From contig NC_043740.1 in the NCBI RefSeq assembly GCF_004337985.1, positions 124,001 through 188,000 on the forward strand: 64,000 bases of DNA, read 5' to 3'. The notes under the pieces were generated by a model. It made no database searches and was not told the origin of the DNA. It saw nothing but the letters and a program-made list of their open reading frames with translations. Shown here in pieces: positions 35,195 to 45,529 of this stretch. The stretch is from Pyricularia pennisetigena (lineage: Eukaryota; Ascomycota; Sordariomycetes; Magnaporthales; Pyriculariaceae). The number at the start of each line of letters is the position of its first letter. Within the stretch, counting starts at the first letter, position 1. A program made the position numbers and the translations under genes.

Positions 35195-35982
35195 ATGTTG
35201 GGAACCCCCTGATGGCCATCCCCCGTGATGGGCACCCTTTTTACACCAAAACACCCCTTTTGGAAAACGTTGTAATAAATCGAATAAAAATAGTATCAAT
35301 ACCATTTTAAAAGTTTTTATAGGGATTTAATAGTAAAACCCATACCGAAAAGGGTTTTTGGATGTGTATAATATATGTTGAAGGTTTGGCGGTTAAATCC
35401 GGGTTTCGACTTTCCTACACAAATTGTATGGTAACGAAAATCGGCAATAATTACCGCAGTTTCCCGTTTTAAAACCCAACTAAGACTAATATTATATATT
35501 ATATATGTATACCTTTACTAAGATAGTTGCCTTGTTTTTTTAATATATTTAACGTTGAATTAGAGGATTTATATATATACTATATAAGCTCATAGTGCTT
35601 ATATAAATTCTACGTATAACGTAGTGAAAGATAGCAAATAAGTAATATTAAAATAAATAGTCGGCTAGATAAGTAACAATTTAATAATAATTGTAATTTT
35701 GGCTTTTCAAACGGGAAATTGCGGTAATTATTGCCCTTTTTTATTACCATATAATTTGTATAGGAAAGTCTAAATCCGGATTTAACCGCCAAACTTTCAA
35801 CATATATTATACATATCCAAAAGCCCTTTTTAATATGGGGTCTACTATTAGATCCCTATATACTCTTTTAAGATGATATCGATATGATTTTTATTCGATT
35901 TATTATAACGTTTTCCAAAAGGGGAGTTTCGGTGTAAAAAGGGTGCCCATTAGGGGGGGTGGCCATTAGGGGTACCCAAAGT
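35195..35982. mobile_element. Foldback MITE of the Fot1/Pogo family (788 bp)
   Basis: It is flanked by TA (35193-35194 and 35983-35984). The left arm from 35195 and the right arm ending at 35982 are reverse complements for most of their length. Examples are GGGCACCCTTTTTACACC with its complement near 35936-35951, and GCGGTTAAATCCGG with CCGGATTTAACCGC near 35776. Only about 80 bp in the middle is unpaired. The outer ends (GGGAACCCCCTGATGGCC) match the Pogo element's TIRs at 36702. It has no coding capacity. Confidence 0.85.
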
Positions 35983-35984
35983 TA

Positions 35985-36699
35985 TAATATCTATTAAGAT
36001 TATTCACCGCGATTTAGTTTAAATCTTTACTTATAATAACGGCTGAATCGGATACCACCTACCCTTAATCCGTTAATGGCGGTATTATTCTTTCCATTTC
36101 TTGTGAATTTTAGTTATTTTGACATGAGTTTTATTTTTTACCCAAGTTTTAAAATCTTTGCTTGCAGAGGAAGATATACGTCCATGAAATAATATACACA
36201 GTTTTAATATACATATTAAACCATATAAACGGTAAAATAATCAATCAGGTGATATATATAACTTTTACAACTGCGATGCGTTTATATTTTTGCCAATTTT
36301 GACGATAATAAAACTAAACTTTCCGGGATTGGATTGCGCACACAAACAAACTTTGAAGTGGAACATGAGCTATAATATGTAGTTCTTTTATTATTATAAA
36401 TGAATAAACGGTAGATTTGTTTAATCTCTTTAGTTTTTAATTTGTTTAATCGAAGAAAATCCGTAAACAAGAAATCAAATAAAGTTTGTATATAATATTA
36501 AGAAAAATACTTATATTAAATCTTTTTTCATTTTATCAATGATTCGGCAAGTTATCAAATTTTGTGATTAATTATATATTAAAATAGAAATAGTAATTGT
36601 ATTTCTATCATAAACGATCATTGCAGGCACTCCGTACGGTTTAATCTGCAAGAATGTAGGTCATGTAATACAATAATACGCGAGTACAGGTCCATAATA
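35985..36699. other. AT-rich gap between MITE and Pogo element
   Basis: No gene is supported. CCGTTAATGGCGG near 36077 resembles the inner TIR motif of the big element family and may be a further scrap of it. Confidence 0.4.
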
Positions 36700-36701
36700 T
36701 A

Positions 36702-38555
36702 ACGTCGGGTACCCCCTCATGGCCACCCCCCCGGTTAGCCACCCAAAAATAACAACACTTTTATTTTTATCCTCCTACTTCGATTATAAATATCTCGACG
36801 AATTCTTCACTTTTGCACTTACTTTTTTCTAATCTTAATTCTCCAATTTCCAACAAAGCAATATACCGAAAATCAGCTTATTTTTGCCATTGAAGACGTT
36901 AATAATGGCGAATCCATTGCAAAAGCCTCCCGAAAATGGGTTATACCTAAAAATACACTTCGTTACCATCTTCAAGGTTTTCAACCTTATAAACAAACCC
37001 AAAACACTTTTTAAAATTTTCTACTAAATAGGAAAAGCATTTAGCCTATTGGGTAATTACCCAAACAATCTTGGGGCTTCCACCAACGCATTAAAAACTA
37101 CGTCTTATTATAAAACGAATTTTTCAGGCCGCCGGTAAAACACAAAACTTTGGAAAACGTCGGATAACCCGTTTTTTTGGTTCGTTATCCAATCCTTAAA
37201 CCCCAAAGGCCCCGACGAAGAAAACACGCCCGGGTTAATGGGGCTGTTACGGAAATGATTAAATTTTGGTGGCTTGATATTATTAACCCCGTTATTAACG
37301 ATATTAAACCGGAAGATCGGTGGAATATGGACGAAACCGGTATAATGGAAGGCAAAGGAGTTAACGGCCTAGTATTAGGTTTTAACGGAATTCGGCCGTT
37401 ACAGCGAAAAAAGCCCGGAACGCGGGGTTAAATAACTATAATCGAATATATATCGGTTACGGGCGTTACCATACCTCCCCTCGTTGTATTTAAAGGAATA
37501 AACGTATAATAACAATGGTTTCCAGCTGATTTAAACCTTTTCAACTACTGGTAATTTTATATAACCGAAAACGGGTGGATAAATAACGAAACGGTTATCG
37601 AATGGGTAAAAAAAGATATTCATTCCGTATATTTAGCTTTAAACCCCTGAAAAGCGGTAATAAGTTTCTCGACGGTTATTAATTACATATAAAGGACGAA
37701 TTTATGTTTCTTTTTTGCAAAATGATGTTTAACTCCTATATTTACCGCCTTATTCATTACACGTTTTCCAATTATTGGATTTATCGGTTTTTGGGACGTT
37801 AAAAAAGGCTTATCGACGTTAATTTAGAGTTATTAAACAATTTTGCTATTTAACAGTTGTTGGAAAACAAAGTTTCCTCCTTTATTATAATATAACCAAA
37901 TCGAAAGCATTTACAGCAAAAGATATTTAATTTGGGTGCCGTATAACGGGTTTATGGCCTGTAAATCTGGTTAAACCATTTTTAAACCCTTTTTTAAAAA
38001 AATAGCAACGCCAACGTTATGAAGAAGAAAATGACGGTTTACAAAGAGATAAAACACCGAAAAACCCACCCCGAAAAATCAACGACCCGTTTTTACTTAC
38101 TTAGAAAACCCTAAAACGACCCGAAATGTTCGATTTTAACTGCAAAACTTTTCCCAATCCAATAAAATTAACGCTATTTCACGTTTTTTATTTGCAAAAG
38201 TCCAAAAAAGCTTCGAAGTTAAAAAAATATTTTGGGTTAACGCGCAGCAAAAAATCAGTTTATTGGAAGCAGAATTGGAGGTAATACGGCCGGCGAAAAG
38301 AAAAAGGGTAATTCCGGATCCAAACGAGCTTTTGGTTAATAAATAGAATATTGTTGGATTTCAGGCAAATAACATAGAAAATCCGGAACCTTTCGCTGAT
38401 GAAACAAAGGTTAATAAACCGGAATAACCAAAAACGATTGTATTTTTGTGCGTTGATAGTCTTATATTTAAATTAGTTTATAAAAGTAGGTATTTCGTTG
38501 TCAGATTTTTAGGCCTAGCCAACAGTGGGGGTGGCCATCAGGGGGTACCGGACGT
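36702..38555 (+). mobile_element. Fot1/Pogo-type DNA transposon (1854 bp)
   Basis: TIRs start ACGTCGGGTACCCCCTCATG on the left; the right end reads GGGGGTACCGGACGT. TA dinucleotides flank it at 36700-36701 and 38556-38557. The length and the transposase type are those of Fot1-like Tc1/mariner elements. It lies beside, or inserted in, a Copia-3 fragment. Confidence 0.9.
36851..38430 (+). pseudogene. Pogo/Fot1 transposase remnant (HTH + DDE)
   Basis: The N-terminus carries a helix-turn-helix pattern (QLIFAIEDVNNGESIAKASR, then NTLRYHLQG). The DDE domain starts with RWNMDETGIMEGKGVNG near 37318-37368 (first Asp), then RKKPGTRG, TIPPLVVFKG and ITENGW. The second Asp lies in FLDGY near 37665, in a different frame, so an indel as well as stop codons separates the domain. 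SNYWIYRFLGR-type sequence near 37770 follows. The enzyme would cut at the TIRs and insert at TA. It is dead. Confidence 0.88.
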
Positions 38556-38557
38556 TA

Positions 38558-40143
38558 TAATTGCTCCACACCAAAGCGTATGTTACCAAGAAAAAAAGGT
38601 TGGCATGGGATATAATTATCGCATTACGAATTTAAAGCTGAACTAATATATTTGGACCATTTTTTTAAAACGTCGGACGACGAGGAATTAACAGTATTAA
38701 ACGAAAGGAGCAAATAAAATGCCAAGATATAACCCAATTACCCATGATGGCCGGTTATGGAAGATAAGGTTAATACGAACAATAAAAGGACAAATTTCCG
38801 CACCACCATATAAAAAATCTAAAGTGGTGCTATAGGCTTATAATAACCGTAAAAAGGAGGGTGTGTTAAAATAAGCGCCAACCATCCAACGCATAAACCA
38901 AAAATTGCTGTCAATTAAAGGTATTGGGTTGATCGTGCGGTCAAATATGGGGTTCGAATTACGGGATATTATATGAATATACATATATCCCAAAAATTAC
39001 CTGCAGCGCACGATTATCGCCCAATTAACAAAAAGGATTCGCCCCCGTTACCCACTTGGTATAATGCTATAAATTAAAAGATCGTTGTACGGATTCGCAG
39101 GATTAGGGATTTATTGGTGGAAAACCTATTATACGCACCACCGCAATGCTTTAGGTATAAAACCATTGACGTACAATTTATACCTATTATATATACTAGG
39201 AGACCCGGAATGCTTTAATGTTATAAATATGCAGACGGACGATTTATTTATTATAGCGACGCCAAGATTTTTGAAATTTAAAGAGGAGGAATCGTACGTT
39301 GTAGGATTCTATGCAAAAAAAGCAAGTCTTAACGCACGGCCAAAACCTGGAATTTAACGGATGCACGATCCAATTACAGGAAAAAAACGTACGCCTTATT
39401 CAAAAGGGATAATTAGCATAATTATAATTGATCGACCAAAAGGCGCCAAATGCAGTACAATAGTTTATCGTATAGCGAACAAAAGGGGGCATATACTGCT
39501 ATTATCTGTTAACTAAAGGCAGCGTACGACGTATTAATCGCGGTAAAAAATAACCAACAGCTAACTAAAAAGGGATAATAACGTTGAAAAAGCGTTTAGC
39601 ATGGTAAAAAGATAATGCAAATAAAGAATTGGTGTATTTACTAGTTAAACCCAAACGTGCGAAGTTATATACTTTTAAAAACGGATCGTTCGTTAATAAT
39701 AAATATATAATCTCACAATTGGGTTATATAATTGTATTGGGAAAAAGGTCGCGCGCAGTAAAAAGCAGTTCCAATTGCAGGGAAACATCGTGCATTAATT
39801 ATTTACCAAATGCAAACGGGTTACAAAGAACGTGCTAGCTGATAAACTATACGTCATATCTACTACTCTTAACTATAAATTTATATGATTAACAATAATC
39901 GCACGGATTCTAACCAGTTTGGGGCAACTGCATATCCCAATTATCATATATAAAAATTCCAAATTATGGTACAACTGCTTAACAAAATTAAGTAGTACGA
40001 CCAAAAAATGGTTCATAACAAATATAATATCGTTGCGTAAATCGTACGAAAACCGGGAAATCGCAGAATTGTACCGGATAAATGGACGTAATAACCCAGG
40101 GGACGTAATAACGAAAAAAGAATCCCAACGACGCATTTATTAA
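38558..40143 (+). pseudogene. Copia-3 fragment: RT and RNase H
   Basis: Plus-strand blocks: an RT start similar to AYNDRKKEGV and TIQRINQKLLLSIKG near 38830-38930, and GIYWWKTYYTHHRNALGIK at 39110-39165. The RT active-site box reads NMQTDDLF (39228-39250), intact here. RNase H follows: AKLYTFKNGSFVNNKYIISQLGYIIVLG at 39660-39740, and SYENREIAELYRINGRNNPGDVIT near 40040-40115. It is the same Copia lineage as copia-1 but a distinct sequence. No LTR was found. Confidence 0.85.
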
Positions 40144-41102
40144 GTTAATTTCGACAAATAAAATAATAATAAAGATCGAGGGTTATGTTATATGGTGTGC
40201 GATAATGTAAACATATAATTATATTGCCGTATAAAAGGTGTACGCCAAAAAAGGAGGCGTAATTTTCATTCATATTTAATAAAAGAAAAGCCCAGCGCAT
40301 GCCGGCGCACGCAATAAAAACACATTCAAAACCACCGAAAAAAAGCAAAAATCCAGCGCACGCAGGCGCGCACGGCAAAAAACCCAGAAAACCCAAAAAG
40401 AAAAATCGCATTCCCACGTATAAAGCGTCGCCCGCCCACCACCCTAATCCAACAAAATGGGCATACCAAAAAAAGAGCCCAACGCACAACCACCAAATTA
40501 AAAACCGCCATACTGGGAACCGCCGTATTAAAAACCGGCGTGCGAACTGATAAAATCGGCAGGACCGATATCGCTAACACCGTAATGCAAATATTGTGCG
40601 CCGCGGTTTTACCATATATATTCGGCGTGCGCGCCGCCGGAATATGGCGGTAAGCGCACGCAATTGCGGAATCTGGGAAACGTATTGGGATTACCGTATT
40701 TTAACGGGTATCGCACAACCGTGCGACCCCGGGATTGGATAAGGATCGCGCGGAAATAATTTTCGCGACGTATGAGAATCGCAAACAAATATCGAATTTC
40801 GGTGGGCGAATTAATTGCGACCCGAATCTCTATGTTGCGCGACGATATATCGGCGATTTTGCGTTTATTTTCCCATAACATATTTTATTAATTTAGACGT
40901 GCGAGAAAAAGAAACCCGGGAAATATATATTAATGGTAAAAATACGGAAAAAAGTACGATTGCGCGGACGAAAAATATTAATAATACCCAAGTTCAACCG
41001 TACGTTGAACGCATAAAAATAGGGCCAGCGAAAATGTCGATAATCGTTACACCAGGGCCAGTACTGGTAGTAAAGGCAGGGACGAAAAACATAATAATGT
41101 TT
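40144..41102. other. Unassigned sequence with a CpG-rich tract
   Basis: It probably includes copia-3 3' sequence. The part 40265-40480 repeats motifs such as AGCGCATGCCGGCGCACGC and AGCGCACGCAGGCGCGCACGG and translates to a Lys/Pro/His-rich frame with PAHA repeats. It lacks the stop-rich look of its neighbours. No family is recognised on either strand. Confidence 0.4.
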
Positions 41103-41665
41103 TGTTAATAAAATGGGTTGCTAACAGGGGTTTAGGCATTAGCCTAGGTGCGGCTTGGTGCTAGTTGCGCTATAAGGTATGTAATTACAGGGTTTAAATG
41201 CATTAAATGCACTGAAATGGTACACTGATTTTGGGATTAATTACTTCAATTAATTGGTGGGGGAAACATTGCTTTATACCCCTTATACACCCTCCGATAT
41301 CGAAGTGAGGGTCCGCACGCCAGAAAACCTTCCGGTACCGCACATGATTTTCCGCAAAATTATTTTGCATGGGTTTTGGGAAAATCACCTTTATCACCAT
41401 ATAAACCATTTCTGGGTTCGCTTTTATTTGCTAATTTGGTGAAATTTTCAGCCCGATATAGGGTAATTGATTCGTAGATGCAGGGTGGGTATTAAACCCG
41501 GTATAGGGTAAGCCCCATTCGCTGACCGTTGAAACGCAATTCCTGTAATATAAAATATAACGGATAATCCGACCACCCCGACTGCCCCATTTCAGCATTA
41601 TTTATGATAGCTTATATATGAATAGAATATCCCCAATATGTGCTAAATAACGCGTATAATTAACA
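41103..41665 (-). repeat. Copia-2 LTR, copy 1 (563 bp)
   Basis: It starts TGTTAATAAAATGGGTTGC and ends TATAATTAACA. It is homologous to 44423-44982 and 51471-52027. Confidence 0.92.
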
Positions 41666-41799
41666 CCCCCTTTCTTTTGCTACTATTCACATAAAGTCGG
41701 AAAGAAAAAGCATATAAGAATAAAACCCCAAAAAAGATGCCCTTTGTGTCGTAACCCGATTCGAACTCCCGATATAAACCCCCTGGATAACTAAGCCTT

Positions 41800-41905
41800 T
41801 TGTACCGACCTATAGCCCCCGAATTGGACGAACCCCCGAATTGGAAAAAACCCCCAAAATTGTAATAACCCCCGGATTCGAACCCCCGACTTGCATAATA
41901 TTGAC
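41800..41905 (-). repeat. Tandem C-rich motif beside the copia-2 3' LTR
   Basis: Five units with period about 17 are based on CCCCCGAATTGGANGAA; the last two read CCCCCGGATTCGAA and CCCCCGACTTGCA. The second element copy has the same array near 45140-45225. On the minus strand several units resemble the GGTTCGAATCC pol III B box. Confidence 0.7.
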
Positions 41906-42439
41906 CCACGGAATTAACTACTAAGCCCGGTAGCTAATCTAGCTATTCACTGGTAATAGTCCCAGGAGTGCATTAAATATAGTGTATTTCGAATGCGTAA
42001 ATCGCCCAAAATGTAAGTTATTTTAATTTTAATTCAACTTTTGGATATAGGTTCGGTAATTTTGGGTATATGGTCGGTATAAATCGCTTATCAATCAAGC
42101 TGTACAAGGTAGACTCGGGTAATACGGTGGGTATTAGGCCAATAAAGACCCAATATTTGCAAATAAAGGTAATCGAATGGTTTATAATTAGTTAACGAAT
42201 TAATTAAATACCCTAAAATTCAGCAGGTAAAAACTAAGCTTACAGGGGTTTAAACCCTTTAAGCTTTGAAAAAAACCTTGTGAATTGGAAGCGTTAGGGG
42301 CTTTGTTAGGTTATATGCGGGCATTTGTTTAGATTCCAGGTATTTTAGGGTTATTAATCCTTGTGTAACTAGCTCCCGTACGTAGTGGCGTTTTAACAAC
42401 GTATGCTTAGTATAATAGTGGTGCGTACGGTTTGTGAAC

Positions 42440-43075
42440 ATGGCTAACACAGGGCTAATTATATTAGCTACCCTGCATTATTTTATAACGGCTAGCACGG
42501 GCTAATTTTATCAGTCACCTTGCATCGAATAAATAAATAAATAACAAATAAAACGTATACGCGTTCATATACACAAAGCTTTATATATTACGTTTTTGTT
42601 CATAGTTTCAACAACAAAACAAATACGTCATATTTAATCTAGCTTAGTGGTATAATGCACGTACCATAATCCATATCATATATACGTTGAAGTGCGTGGG
42701 TTCGAATCCCGTTGTGGTCGCAGATTTTCTGTGCATGCATAAGCACAATAGGCCGTTGGGCTCAATAGGTCGGCAGGTCAGTCACATGAATAAGGCCAAA
42801 TCATGTGACGTGACCCCGCATTCCGGACATCCGGATCGAAGATCTGCACCTACGGATTTAAACACGTAAGTCATAACTTAGCCTTAGATTCATCACCTTT
42901 ATAACCTTCATCGATTTAACGATTCAACGAATCGATTATGCAACAACAATATATCATCTCTATTACCCGCTAGCAGACGGTTATCTGCCATTTCAACGTT
43001 CCATTAGCCTTATACGTGATCCACTTTTCCCCGCGTTCAAGATTAAGCTTATTCTATCTCGTAACCTCCTCACAC
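42440..43075 (+). repeat. ~640-bp insertion in copia-2 copy 1, little RIP
   Basis: It is absent from the equivalent place in the second copy (near 45720). It begins with two direct copies of GGGCTAATT-TAT-AG-ACC-TGCAT (42452 and 42500), holds a tRNA-like segment (42633-42722) and a GC-balanced stretch to about 42880, and ends near the resumed RNase H. It is possibly a tRNA-derived SINE with flanking sequence. Exact ends and TSD were not resolved. Confidence 0.5.
42633..42722 (+). ncRNA. tRNA-like sequence (pol III A and B boxes)
   Basis: A box TAGCTTAGTGG is at 42640-42650 and B box GGTTCGAATCC at 42699-42709, about 48 nt apart. The T-arm GTGGG/CCCGT can pair. The 5' flank does not pair with the 3' GTGGTCG to form an acceptor stem. 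I therefore read it as a tRNA-derived (SINE-like) or decayed tRNA rather than a working tRNA gene. Confidence 0.5.
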
Positions 43076-43340
43076 GGTTATATGCGTTAATTATCAAGAT
43101 TGTATAATTTCCAAATATTGCAGTAGGGCGTTTTATAAGTCGTCCAACTTTTATAAATAGGCTTTCAAGCCATTGTGCTTTACGCAGGGTTTCCGTCAAA
43201 GCATCGGTTTGGGCTTTTCGGATGATAAAAATTATAATCCTAGCCTTTTTCGCATTTCCACGTTATAGAGCCCCCAGACAGGGTATATAAATATCCGGAA
43301 ATAGATGTTAAACTTTCTTAGCCTCGGTAAAGCCGCTACG

Positions 43341-43362
43341 TAACCCTAACCCTAACCCTAAC
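43341..43362 (+). repeat. Interstitial telomere repeat (TAACCC)3TAAC
   Basis: Twenty-two bases of perfect TTAGGG-type repeat (C-rich strand) sit exactly where the homology between the two copia-2 copies ends. The sequence to the right is unrelated. Confidence 0.9.
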
Positions 43363-44422
43363 TTAGGCCCTTTCCCGGCGAGAGAAATAACAAAGATAAA
43401 CCGATAATTACTCAAATTGCGCCTATCCCTGGGGCGACGTAATTGTATCCCACGGACCCAGTTTTTGAATTAAATTAATACATATCCTCCGTAATAACCA
43501 CCCCGGGTAATGATAAAATGTTAATTAAAAAGTAAATTATTGGTTTCCAAATTACCACCCCAATTTCCCTTTTTTTCCTTTTTTCCTCTATTTTAACGTC
43601 CTTTTCTTCAATTTATCATTTTCCGTGCCATTTTTGGAAATTTGAAATTCCCACTATTTTGCCAAACTAATAACTTTTCGCTATGGGGCAGTACGACGAC
43701 GTGCGGCATTTTCGACGGAGGTAGGTTTACGACGGGATTTCTTAGAAAACGGGTATTGCCTATATTACGACTAAAGGTACGGGGGCGCGACGGGGCGGGG
43801 GCGCGGGGGCGCGAGGAATTAATCATATGCCGAATCGGGGTACGGGCAGGACGGGCGGCGGGTAAGTAGCGCGAAAAAGGGGTTTCGAAACGACGACAGG
43901 GCGTGGTACCGGTAAAAGTAAAAAAGCGCGGGGAATGCGCGGGACGAAATTGGTATACCGGGGTAACGGGGGAAAGGGCCAAAATAGCAGTTAAAATATC
44001 GAAAATATTATTATTTCGGCGCGTTTTTTGCAAATTTTCCTTAAAACGCGACCTATCACGTTTTAAAAAAAACACAAAAATTATCAACGTTATAAAAACA
44101 ATTATATATATATTAAAGGAGCGGGGACGTATTTCCAGGTAAATGAAACCGCGGGTACAGATTTATACCAATCCGCGGTCGCGATTACCGCCGTTGCGGG
44201 AAGGAGTGTTGCAGATAATAATAAAAATAATAATTTTAATAGGGGTCGTCGCGGCACCAGAATTGGCCATTTTATCCTGCGTATTATAATAGGCGCGGAC
44301 CGAATTGGTATACGCAATAAAAAAGTCGCGGGACAAAACAATATCTTTGCCCGGTATTCTAATCCTATTTATAATAATACCTTTAACCGAAGGGTCCATA
44401 ATATAACCGTTATTATAGGTCG
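43363..44422. other. Unassigned sequence with a G-rich tract
   Basis: No family is recognised. An open minus-strand frame spans 43608-44087 (Arg/Pro/Ser-rich) and another 44163-44459, but the content is low-complexity. The G-rich tract is described separately. Confidence 0.4.
43781..43816 (+). other. G-rich tract with quadruplex potential
   Basis: It has four G runs of length 5, 4, 5 and 5 with loops of 1-6 nt (GGGGGCGCGACGGGGC, then GGGGGCGCGGGGGCGCG). This fits the G-quadruplex pattern on the plus strand. Confidence 0.75.
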
Positions 44423-44982
44423 TGGTAACAATATGGGTTGCTAACAGGGGTTTAGGCATTAACCTAGGTGCGGCGTGGTGCTAATTACGTTGTAAAGGCT
44501 TGTAACTACAGGGTTTGAATGCATTAAATTGTTCATTAAATTTGGGATTAATAGATTTCATTCATTAGTGGGGGAAACTTTGCTTTGTCTCCTTTATATA
44601 TTTTTCGACATCGAAGTGGGGGTCCGCACCCCGCAAAAAGTTCCGGTGCTGCACACGATTTTCCGAAAAATTATTTTGTATACGTTATTAAAAAAACACC
44701 CTCATTTCCATACAAACCATTTCTGGGTTCGCACTAATTTGCTGATTTGGTGAAAGTTTTTAACCCGGTATAGGGTAATTTATTCGTGAATACAGGGTGG
44801 GTGTTGAACCCGGTACGGGATGAAACCCCATTCGCTGACATTTTGGATCGCAATTCCTGCAATATATAAAGTATAACGGGATATCCGACAGCCCCAATAA
44901 CCCCATTTCGGCACTATTTATTATGGTTTTTATACAAATAAAAATGGACCTATTATATGCTAAATAACGCATATAATTAACA
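44423..44982 (-). repeat. Copia-2 3' LTR (560 bp)
   Basis: It starts TGGTAACAATATGGG and ends ATAATTAACA. It is homologous to the LTRs at 41103 and 51471. Confidence 0.92.
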
Positions 44983-45529
44983 CCCCCTTTTTTTTACTAC
45001 TAATTATATAAAGTCGGAAAAAAGAAGTATATAAAAAATAAAATTTTAAGAAGAAATCCCCCTTGTGTCCCAACCCGATTCGAATTCCCGATATAAATCC
45101 TTTGGATAATGAAACCCTTTATACTGACTTATAACCCCGGAAATGGACGAACCCCCGAATTGGAAACTACCCCCAAAATTCTAATAACCCCCGGATTTAA
45201 ACCCCCGATTTGCATAATATTGACCCACGGAATTAATTATTAAATAAGGTAGCTAATTTGGTTATTCGTTGGTAATAATTCAAATTAGGCATATTATATA
45301 GGGTGTTTCGAATGCGTAAATCGCCCAAAATACGAACGTTTTTAATTTTAGTTCAAATTTTCGTATAAGGTCGGTATAAATTGTTTATTGACTAACCTGT
45401 ACAGGGTAGGATAGGGTAATACGGACGGCATTAGGTTATTAAAAGTCCAATATTGCAAACAAAGAAGATTCAGTGGTAATTACCTGATAAACTAATTAAA
45501 TGCCTTAAAATTCAGTAGGTGAAATTTAA

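Larger units (their letters stand above)
41103..43340 (-). mobile_element. Copia-2 truncated copy: RNase H plus 3' LTR
   Basis: It aligns to 44423-45981. It includes the LTR 41103-41665, a purine tract (AAAGGGGG on the minus strand) abutting the LTR, and RNase H. It is broken off at 43340 where a telomere-type repeat begins. About 640 bp (roughly 42440-43075) has no counterpart in the second copy and is an insertion. Confidence 0.88.
42240..43340 (-). pseudogene. Copia-2 RNase H remnant, split by an insertion
   Basis: On the minus strand, 43340-43080 carries the start of RNase H. After the insertion, 42450-42259 reads YYTKHTLLKRHYVRELVTQG, then LITLKYLESKQMPAYNLTKP, the standard C-terminal Copia RNase H block. 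The last Asp-type position in MPAD is Tyr here. Confidence 0.85.

Noticed and set aside
42633..42722. Functional tRNA gene
   Set aside because: A and B boxes are good, but the 5' and 3' ends cannot form a 7-bp acceptor stem and the D stem is imperfect. Kept as tRNA-like.
43608..44459. Minus-strand frames as a gene (Arg/Pro-rich protein)
   Set aside because: Composition follows the G-rich tract, and no start context, domain or second copy supports it.
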